Shown here: piece after piece, positions 7,559 to 13,917 of the stretch
How positions within the stretch are numbered: position 1 is the stretch's first letter
Layout of the letters: each line of letters opens with the position of its first letter
Assembly: GCF_018613155.1 (NCBI RefSeq)
Contig: NZ_JAGGQU010000033.1
Span: 1 to 43,369 of the forward strand
Source: Bacillus sp. ISL-55
GTDB lineage: Bacteria; Bacillota; Bacilli; Bacillales; Cytobacillaceae
Direction: 5' to 3'
DNA: 43,369 bases
Notes under the pieces: generated by a model
What the model was told of the DNA's origin: nothing
What the model saw: the letters and a program-made list of their open reading frames with translations, nothing else
The model's database searches: none
Position numbers and translations under genes: made by a program

Positions 7559-9229
7559 TTACTCTAACCCTTGGATCACTAACTCTTTCACTGGCAGGAA
7601 GGTTTCGCCGGTATCCATGTATTTGAGATTGAGCTGGTCGCCTTCTTTTACATAGATCGCCAGCGGGTTCGTTTCTGATGAAATGAGGTAGTTCTTTTTG
7701 TTATCCAGCAGGATCGAAACAATCGTGAAGTCGCCTGTTTTTTCTTTGTAGACGCGCAGCACGGTTCCGCTCGTTTGCTTTTCCTCTGCCTTCGAACTTC
7801 CATCCACTGTTCCGCCGCCATGCTGCAATGCGGTTTTATACTTTTTCAATGCTTCATTAGGAGTATTGCCAAACACCGAAATTTCCGGGTTTGCTGCCGA
7901 TACGATAAAGTAATTTTGCAGGAAGCCATTCGAATCAAGAACAGGCGTCAGCCAGCTTGCTTCTCCATAGAAATTGTAGAGAATCGGCATCTCGCCATGC
8001 CATTTTTTCTCGATGAACTTCTTCTCAATAATTTGCAGCGCCCCTTCAGAATCCATATAGGACTCTTCAAGATTGCCAGTATAGAAGGTCGCCTTCCCAG
8101 TCCTTGCGTTCGTCAAGGCATACCCAAGCATGGAGTCTACCCCTTCTTTCGGACTGGTAAAATCGGTGAAATAATACATATCGCCATTTTCATCAAAAAT
8201 TGGACTGACCTGGGCTTCGGTTCCTTCATCTGACGGAAGTTTTATATCCGTCTTGCCAAACACGCTGTTCCAATAGCCATGAATGTAATTACCATAATAG
8301 CTGTTCTGCAGACTCACAGCCTCGGGAGAAACAGCGCCGTCAATGAATTCTGGAACATCGGCCTGCGCATAGGATTCCGTTTTCCCAGAATCAGGATCCA
8401 CTACGACAACCCCTTTTACATCAAAACCATTCCTGGCTGAGATGAATTCACCGAAGGTCCTGATATAAAAAGGTTTGCCTTCATCATCGATCTCAAGCTG
8501 AGTGTCTCCATAGAAAATTGCCTCTGGATACTGCAAACGGATATGGCGTTCGACATTTTTATTGAAGAACGAAGAAGGTGTATAAACCATGTCTGTTTTC
8601 TTGAATTTTGGATTTGCTGATGAATCGGTAGCGCTGATTGTAAAATAACCCGGTGTGGACTTGCCGTTCCACCATTTGAAAAAGCCTGAGAATTCAACCG
8701 GAGCAATATAGACGTACTCTCCATTGACCTTCTGGATCTGCAGATTTCCGAGCTCATAATAACTCGTATTCGGAACCTGGCCGAATGCCTTTTTCATTTT
8801 ATTTCGTGCAAAATGCGGAGGGACACTCGCTGGTGTTTCCTTTTCATCAAAAGTCGAGATTTCCATCTTCTCCGCCATTTTCGCAGACTCATATTTTTCC
8901 TCTGCGTTAAAAAGAAAAGCGATCATAAAATACGCGCCCAATAGCAGGGTAAGCAAAAACAAGCTCCCCTTAATCATCCTTTCCTTGCCAGCCGCAAAAA
9001 AAGTGCCGGCAAACGTGATCACAATCGCAAACGGCCACAGAGAAGACAGGTTGCGGTCCAAATTAAACGCATAATAAAACGCAAAAGTCCCAACCGTAAA
9101 CAGGACAATCACAGCAATCAAAAAGGCAGATGTCATTTTCCTGTCCTTCTCTACCCCTTTAGAAAAAGGAGTAAGAATCAGAGCAGAAGCCAATCCAACC
9201 AAAAGAGCAAACAGAATGATATTTCCCAT
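7559..9229 (-). CDS. Uncharacterised membrane protein with large exterior domain
   Basis: The 556-residue protein starts with four closely packed hydrophobic helices (about 3-22, 33-56, 62-80 and 87-108) and continues as a soluble domain of about 440 residues. In it, segments such as PIFDENGDMYYFTDF and LTPVLDSNGFLQNYFIV read like repeated beta-rich PepSY-like or propeller-like strands. The last 60 residues (GTVLRVYKEKTGDFTIVSILLDN) look like a small OB- or SH3-like barrel. AAGGGGATT precedes ATG 9229 and a strong terminator follows. I recall homologues in other Bacillus genomes only as hypothetical proteins, so no function is offered. Confidence 0.8.
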   Translation of the reverse strand: MGNIILFALLVGLASALILTPFSKGVEKDRKMTSAFLIAVIVLFTVGTFAFYYAFNLDRNLSSLWPFAIVITFAGTFFAAGKERMIKGSLFLLTLLLGAYFMIAFLFNAEEKYESAKMAEKMEISTFDEKETPASVPPHFARNKMKKAFGQVPNTSYYELGNLQIQKVNGEYVYIAPVEFSGFFKWWNGKSTPGYFTISATDSSANPKFKKTDMVYTPSSFFNKNVERHIRLQYPEAIFYGDTQLEIDDEGKPFYIRTFGEFISARNGFDVKGVVVVDPDSGKTESYAQADVPEFIDGAVSPEAVSLQNSYYGNYIHGYWNSVFGKTDIKLPSDEGTEAQVSPIFDENGDMYYFTDFTSPKEGVDSMLGYALTNARTGKATFYTGNLEESYMDSEGALQIIEKKFIEKKWHGEMPILYNFYGEASWLTPVLDSNGFLQNYFIVSAANPEISVFGNTPNEALKKYKTALQHGGGTVDGSSKAEEKQTSGTVLRVYKEKTGDFTIVSILLDNKKNYLISSETNPLAIYVKEGDQLNLKYMDTGETFLPVKELVIQGLE

Positions 9230-9361
9230 AGAAAAATCCCCTTTTATTTTTGTCCTCTACATATACGAATCAACTGAGGTAAAGTTTCATGAGGATTATG
9301 TTGCAAGGAAAGCGTACGTAAAAAATTTGATGACCTTCAGGATGGTAAAACTTGGGCGAAC

Positions 9362-9454
9362 GTGCAATTAACATGTCTGAGCGTGCAATTATAGCTTATA
9401 TTGGTGCAATTATCCTACACCACAGCGCAAATATTAAAGATGACCGTGCAATTA
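9362..9454. repeat. 21-bp periodic repeat, five GTGCAATTA units
   Basis: GTGCAATTA occurs at 9362, 9383, 9404 and 9446, and a degenerate copy GCGCAAATA sits at 9425, giving an exact 21-bp step. Two helical turns separate neighbours, so all copies face the same side of the DNA. The rest of the 9230-9560 gap shows no other structure. A 97-residue open frame across it (9352-9645) is only the translated repeat and is not annotated. Confidence 0.8.
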
Positions 9455-9560
9455 TCGAGTGGAACGAACAGAATAATTTTTCCAGCTTATTTTTCAGCTT
9501 CGATTTTCAGCAATATGCAACTCCAATCGGGATATATCCATATTTAGTAGAACTAGTTAA

Positions 9561-9584
9561 GAAGCACGGATCAGTCCGTGCTTC
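9561..9584 (-). terminator. Hairpin after the MFS transporter gene
   Basis: GAAGCACGGA (9561-9570) pairs perfectly with TCCGTGCTTC (9575-9584). The T tract behind it on the minus strand is weak. Confidence 0.65.
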
Positions 9585-9600
9585 AACTCATCACCAACAG

Positions 9601-10794
9601 TTACTCATTTTCCTTTTTTTCAATAGAAATACTCCATATCGTTAACAGGATAGCCCCCAATACCATTACTGCTCCAATCCACGGTGTGTGGATCAATCCA
9701 ATCGAGTCAACAATTACTCCTCCGACAAACGCACCGATTGCGATTCCGAGATTGAAAGCTGCTATATTCATTGCTGATGCTACGTTAACAGCTGCTGGAA
9801 CATAGCGTTCTGCTAATCTAACAACCAATACCTGCAAGCCTGGTACATTCATGAACGCAAACATTCCCAGCAAGAAAATAGTAATGACTCCAGCCACCTT
9901 GAAGGGTGCTGTGAAAGATAAAATGACGAGAATGATGGCCTGGACAATGAACATCCATAATAATGCCTTTAATGGATTTCGATCAGCGGCTTTCCCTCCG
10001 ATGGCATTCCCAATCGCTACAGCAATCCCATATACCAACAGGATTATGCTCACGACTTTCGGGGCAAAGCCGGTTATCTCCTGAAGAATTGGAGTCAGAT
10101 AAGTGAATGCGACAAAGGTTCCGCCATATCCAAGAGCTGTAATCGCAAATGCCAGCAGCAAAGGCCCATTGCCCAATATTTTTAGTTGATCACTGAATTT
10201 TGCCGGCGGCGCAGGCTTAATATTTTTTGGTATAAGGATTGCACTTGCGATAATTCCTACTACACCTAATAATGCCACTCCCCCAAATGTCGCTCTCCAG
10301 CCGAACAGTTGGCCGATGAAGGTCCCAAGCGGCACACCAGTTACGGTGGCGACGGTCAATCCCGTGAACATAAAGGCGATCGCGCTTGCCCTTTTATCCT
10401 CAGGGACAAGGTCAGCGGCAATCGTCGAGCCTATTGAAAAGAAGACTCCATGAGAAAAGGCCGTGATGATCCTTGCTGCCAACAGCAGACCGAAGCTGGT
10501 CGAAATGGCTGCGATGGAATTTCCGATGATGAAAATGACCATTAAAGCCATAAGCAAGGTTTTGCGGCTCATTTTATTGGTCAAAGCTGTTAAAATCGGT
10601 GCTCCAAATGCTACACCCATCGCATATCCGGATATTAACAAACCAGCTAAAGTGATCGAGATATTGAGATCATCTGAAATCGTCGACAATAATCCAACAG
10701 GTACAAATTCAGTCGTACCGATTCCAAAAGCACTAATTGCCAAAGCCAAAAGGGATAGTGATCCCTTATTATTGTTTCGTGTATGTGAACTCAT
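9601..10794 (-). CDS. MFS drug/sugar efflux transporter, DHA1 AraJ/YtbD-like
   Basis: The 397-residue protein has twelve predicted helices and the DHA1 signature FGIGTTEFVPVGLL in helix 1. A loop with NKMSRKTLLMALM follows helix 2, and helix 5 carries the antiporter-type motif TVATVTGVPLGTFIGQLFGWRATF. These features place it with AraJ/YbcL/YtbD-type proton-coupled exporters. It is divergent from an HxlR-family regulator gene (11027), an arrangement I recall for ytbD and ytcD in Bacillus subtilis, so substrate-induced export under that regulator is likely. AATGGAGG precedes ATG 10794 and is embedded in a folded leader (10799-10885). The substrate is unknown. Confidence 0.9.
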   Translation of the reverse strand: MSSHTRNNNKGSLSLLALAISAFGIGTTEFVPVGLLSTISDDLNISITLAGLLISGYAMGVAFGAPILTALTNKMSRKTLLMALMVIFIIGNSIAAISTSFGLLLAARIITAFSHGVFFSIGSTIAADLVPEDKRASAIAFMFTGLTVATVTGVPLGTFIGQLFGWRATFGGVALLGVVGIIASAILIPKNIKPAPPAKFSDQLKILGNGPLLLAFAITALGYGGTFVAFTYLTPILQEITGFAPKVVSIILLVYGIAVAIGNAIGGKAADRNPLKALLWMFIVQAIILVILSFTAPFKVAGVITIFLLGMFAFMNVPGLQVLVVRLAERYVPAAVNVASAMNIAAFNLGIAIGAFVGGVIVDSIGLIHTPWIGAVMVLGAILLTIWSISIEKKENE

Positions 10795-10798
10795 AAAA

Positions 10799-10885
10799 AG
10801 GTATCCTCCATTGCAGTTTTTTAAGTTGACCAGTGAAGGCGCCTTTCACGTTTGACCAACATGAATGCAATTATGAAGGATACCT
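10799..10885 (-). promoter_or_regulatory. Nested inverted-repeat leader covering the MFS gene ribosome site
   Basis: In the minus-strand transcript AGGTATCCT (rc of 10877-10885) pairs with AGGATACCT (rc of 10799-10807). Inside this, ATTGCA pairs with TGCAAT, and GTGAA/TTCAC flank GGCGCC. The ribosome site GGAGG (rc of 10805-10809) lies within the closing stem, so the fold would hide it. Two TTGACCA copies (10826 and 10852) are also present. The element could act in RNA, as DNA operators, or both. Confidence 0.55.
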
Positions 10886-10896
10886 GATCGCTTGAG

Positions 10897-10969
10897 AAGT
10901 ACGCACTTTAAAGTTCCGTAGGCACCCCCAGGTGATATAGGCACCAAAAAGTGCCCTATACTACTTATA
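10897..10969. promoter_or_regulatory. Divergent control region with candidate HxlR operators
   Basis: AAGTACGCACTT (10897-10908) is a near palindrome. TAGGCACC is repeated at 10919 and 10938 and faces GTGCCCTA at 10951. CTATA-CTACT-TATAG (10955-10969) is a clean inverted repeat. TATAAT for the regulator gene lies at 10982-10987. HxlR proteins bind short dyads near their own promoters, so one or more of these is probably the operator. Which one is not decidable by eye. Confidence 0.45.
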
Positions 10970-11026
10970 GAAATGTAGGGTTATAATGACACTACAAACA
11001 ATCGGAAAGATAAGGAGGGTGTATTT

Positions 11027-11386
11027 TTGAAGAAATATAATATACCAGTCGAAGCAGCCCTCGAGGTCATCGGCGGGAAATGGAAAGTCGTCATTCTTTG
11101 CCATTTGATCGAAGGCAAGAAACGGACAAGCGAATTAAAAAAACTCATGCCCGGCATCACGCAAAAAATGCTCACACAGCAATTGCGTGAGCTGGAAGAA
11201 GATAATGTCATTTTACGAGAAGTCTATAACCAGGTCCCTCCTAAAGTCGAATATTCATTGACCGAATATGGATGGTCATTAAAAGGGATCTTGGATTCTC
11301 TCTGCACCTGGGGAGAGCAGCATATTGAGAAAAATCATCCGAATAAAGAGGATGTCTTGACCATACCTGAAACAGATGAAAGATAA
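11027..11386 (+). CDS. HxlR-family winged-helix regulator (YtcD-like)
   Basis: The 119-residue protein is one HxlR domain: VIGGKWKVVILCHL, then the recognition part TSELKKLMPGITQKMLTQQLRELEEDNVI, then the wing PPKVEYSLTEYGWSL. Many HxlR proteins sense electrophiles or quinones through a cysteine near position 6. Here that cysteine is absent, and the only cysteines are near 25 and 93, so the signal may differ. The start is TTG 11027 with AGGAGGG upstream. It is divergent from the MFS exporter and presumably controls it. A hairpin terminator follows. Confidence 0.88.
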   Translation: MKKYNIPVEAALEVIGGKWKVVILCHLIEGKKRTSELKKLMPGITQKMLTQQLRELEEDNVILREVYNQVPPKVEYSLTEYGWSLKGILDSLCTWGEQHIEKNHPNKEDVLTIPETDER

Positions 11387-11397
11387 TGTTATTAAGC

Positions 11398-11423
11398 GAG
11401 ACAGCGGGATATTCCGCTGTCTC
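11398..11423 (+). terminator. Hairpin after the HxlR regulator gene
   Basis: GAGACAGCGG (11398-11407) pairs perfectly with CCGCTGTCTC (11414-11423). No long T run follows, so it may also work by stabilising the 3' end. Confidence 0.65.
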
Positions 11424-11617
11424 ATAAAGTGTCAATTTTTCCAATCCAAGATTCACCCGAACCACCACCTTTTCCTGCAAGGTGCCTCTCCGCTCCATAA
11501 GCCTCAGGTCCTAGCATAATTTCAACCCTAAGCGCGTCGAATCAAATCACGGCCTTCACTATAATGTAAACACAAGCAAAAAAGCAGACTGACATTGTAA
11601 TGAAGGGGAATACCAAC

Positions 11618-12478
11618 TTGTTATCACATAAAGAAAGCTACAATGAAAAAATGGAAATCATTCTACACTTAGCCCTCAGTATCCTGTCATTATTTTTATT
11701 GATTGTGTTATTGCCTACTGTTCTGCCAATATATAAATGGCTTTACATAAGCGCTGTTATGACTGTTTTGTTAATCGATGGTTATTTCCTGATTACGAAA
11801 CAGGGAAACCTTCTGAAGTTCAACAGGATGGCATTATTTTATTTGACAGCTCTTTTGATTCTTGTTCTGGCAATTTTTTATATGACAAAAATCGTTGTTC
11901 TTACTGATACGTACGGATTTGAAGGAATGTTAAAAGAACATCTAAAAACAGCCAAATATATTTTCTTTTTCATCAGCTTTGCCCAACCAATCATCCTTCC
12001 GATTCCTGAAGCTGTTACCGTTCCAGGTGCGAGTGCTGTATTCGGGCCAGCTACTGCTGCGGCAATTTCTTTTCTTGGAACAATATTGGGGATAACAGCC
12101 ATGTTTTTTGCCGCCAGATACGGAGGAAGGAAATTTATTTCAAAACTGATTAAGGAAGAGCAGCTGCAAAAATACGATAAGTATGTCTCTAAAAATGAAA
12201 CATTGATCATGTTTTTATTATTCATCGTACCCATTCTTCCAGATGAAATCATTTGTGTAGGAGCAGGCATAGGGCAAGTATTACCAAAAAGGTTTTTGCT
12301 GATTGCCTCAGTCTCAAAGTTGATCACCGCAACCTTACTGGCATACTCAGTACAACTAGCAGCAGCGTTACCGATATCCGGTTCACAATTATTGATTGGG
12401 TTCTTGGCTACTGTTTTAATCTTCATTGGTATATCGTATTTATCAAAAAAAGCATTTAACAAGGAGCGAGGGATTTAA
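11618..12478 (+). CDS. TVP38/TMEM64 (VTT/SNARE-associated) family membrane protein
   Basis: The product has about seven membrane helices. The core PIPEAVTVPGASAVFGPATAAAISFLG followed by GRKFISKL and by FLLFIVPILPDEIICVGAGIG is typical of the VTT/TVP38 family. These proteins are linked to phospholipid movement across membranes, though the bacterial role is mostly inferred. I prefer TTG 11618 (286 residues) because AAGGGG lies 9 bases upstream; the frame itself opens at ATG 11600, which has no ribosome site. TATAAT at 11560 is a possible -10 box. An extra N-terminal pair of helices precedes the family core. Confidence 0.8.
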   Translation: MLSHKESYNEKMEIILHLALSILSLFLLIVLLPTVLPIYKWLYISAVMTVLLIDGYFLITKQGNLLKFNRMALFYLTALLILVLAIFYMTKIVVLTDTYGFEGMLKEHLKTAKYIFFFISFAQPIILPIPEAVTVPGASAVFGPATAAAISFLGTILGITAMFFAARYGGRKFISKLIKEEQLQKYDKYVSKNETLIMFLLFIVPILPDEIICVGAGIGQVLPKRFLLIASVSKLITATLLAYSVQLAAALPISGSQLLIGFLATVLIFIGISYLSKKAFNKERGI

Positions 12479-12540
12479 AACAAAGTAGAAGTAGGATTGA
12501 TTTGGATTAGCACTCAATGTCTCAATATCCCTCATCCCAT

Positions 12541-12572
12541 AAGAAAAGCACAGGGTACGTCCCCTGTGCTTC
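12541..12572 (-). terminator. Intrinsic terminator after the Gfo/Idh/MocA gene
   Basis: AGCACAGGG (12547-12555) pairs with CCCTGTGCT (12562-12570), and on the minus strand TTTTCTT follows. Confidence 0.8.
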
Positions 12573-12582
12573 TCATAAAAAA

Positions 12583-13569
12583 TCACTCAAACGGATATTT
12601 CAATCCCCATTGTTCGCGAATTTCATCCATCAGGTTCATAATTTTCAATGATTCATCCAACGGAACGACAGGACTCTCTAAAAGCCCCTGACTGAGACAT
12701 CTTCCTACTTCTTCTATTTCAAACGCATAACCAGCCGATTTTCTGTCATCGTTAAATGTCTCTACTTCCGCACCATCTTTATATAAGGTTGCGGATGTTG
12801 CCCGAAAGAATGCTGGAATCCGAATAGATCCTTCTGTTCCATGGATGTAAGCTTCGTCCGTTAAACCCACTCGAAATGAACCATTAAGGGTAGCGGTCTT
12901 TCCAGAAGGATAGGACATGATGATGGAAAATTGTTCATCAACGCCTGTTTCACCAATATGAGCAGTACTCAGAATCCTCTCCGGGTTTGTTCCGAAAATC
13001 ATTGATGCAAATGTAACTGGATAAATCCCTACATCGAGCAGCGCGCCTCCTCCAAGTGCCGGATTAAATAATCTTCCCTCAGGATCCCATGATGCTCGGA
13101 AGCCAAATTCTGCTTTTACCAAAAGGACGTCGCCAATTTCCCCACTGTCAATCCATTCTTTAACTTTAATAATCGGAGGCAGAAAACGTGTCCACATCGC
13201 CTCCATCAAGAAAAGCTTTTGATCTCTGGCAAATTGAATGATTTCTTCTAGTTCCCCGCTATTGATGGTAAAAGGCTTCTCGCAAAGCACAGCCTTACCA
13301 GCACGAAGACAAGCCAATACATTTTCCTTATGAAAAGGGTGTGGCGTCGCAACATAAATCGCATCCACATCCGGATCCTGCACCAGTTCCTCGTAGCTAC
13401 CATATGCACGGGAAACGCCATGCTCTTCCGCAAACTTTGCAGCGCTCTCTTTTGTACGTGACCCCACAGCAAGTTTTTCGGTATTTACAGCAAAGTTCAA
13501 ATCCCTAGCGAAAGCACTTGCTATGCCGCCTGTCCCTAAAATTCCCCATTTAATAGTTTTTTCACCCAT
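12583..13569 (-). CDS. Gfo/Idh/MocA family NAD(P)-dependent oxidoreductase
   Basis: The 328-residue protein opens with the dinucleotide-binding loop GILGTGGIASAFA. It also carries the hallmark EKPFTIN (KP motif, about residues 98-104) of the family. The C-terminal half has the substrate-sheet pattern LGGGALLDVGIYPV, where aspartate and the downstream histidine-type position bind sugar or diol substrates. It most resembles dihydrodiol dehydrogenase or sugar dehydrogenase members. No sugar transporter or kinase gene is adjacent, so the substrate is open. AAGGAGAGGG precedes ATG 13569 and a terminator follows, indicating a single-gene unit. Confidence 0.9.
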   Translation of the reverse strand: MGEKTIKWGILGTGGIASAFARDLNFAVNTEKLAVGSRTKESAAKFAEEHGVSRAYGSYEELVQDPDVDAIYVATPHPFHKENVLACLRAGKAVLCEKPFTINSGELEEIIQFARDQKLFLMEAMWTRFLPPIIKVKEWIDSGEIGDVLLVKAEFGFRASWDPEGRLFNPALGGGALLDVGIYPVTFASMIFGTNPERILSTAHIGETGVDEQFSIIMSYPSGKTATLNGSFRVGLTDEAYIHGTEGSIRIPAFFRATSATLYKDGAEVETFNDDRKSAGYAFEIEEVGRCLSQGLLESPVVPLDESLKIMNLMDEIREQWGLKYPFE

Positions 13570-13917
13570 GTATTAACCCTCTCCTTAATTAGCAATAGTA
13601 AGAAAAACACCTTGTTAATCCATTATACTATTATTATTTTTTGTTTGAATGTACCTTGGAAGAAAGGGATGGTTTCATCTCCCACTCTGGAGGAGAAATA
13701 ATAATAAACTTGCTAACCACCTATTGAGTTTAAATATAAGTTCCATCGTCCCCGTAGTTCAATAGAATAGGAGTATAAAAGATGAATAAAACGATTATCC
13801 TAGTTAAAGCTTTGAGTATTTAAATAAGCTATTGAAGACATAAACATTCTATTCCATGTTTGTCTCTCTCCTATTCATCAATTAAAATAAGATTAAATTA
13901 TTTGAAGAGGTCTGCCC
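13570..13917. other. Intergenic region before the TOTE gene with a tRNA-like fragment
   Basis: GTCCCCGTAGTTCAATAGAATAGGAG (13748-13773, split here as 5' GTCCCCGTAG and the D-arm-like TTCAATAGAATAG) resembles the first third of a tRNA, but nothing like an anticodon or T-arm follows. A tiny frame with a ribosome site (13782-13823, MNKTIILVKALSI) is seen but is weak. TAGGAG near 13767 and CTCCTAT near 13868 can pair. No larger gene is visible. Confidence 0.35.

Noticed and set aside
9352-9645. 97-residue open frame
   Set aside because: It is the 21-bp repeat read in one frame, has no ribosome site and overlaps the MFS gene end and its terminator.
13782-13823. 13-codon leader peptide before the primase-helicase gene
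   Set aside because: It has a possible ribosome site, but no attenuator hairpin pair and nothing to link it to the gene 95 bases further on.
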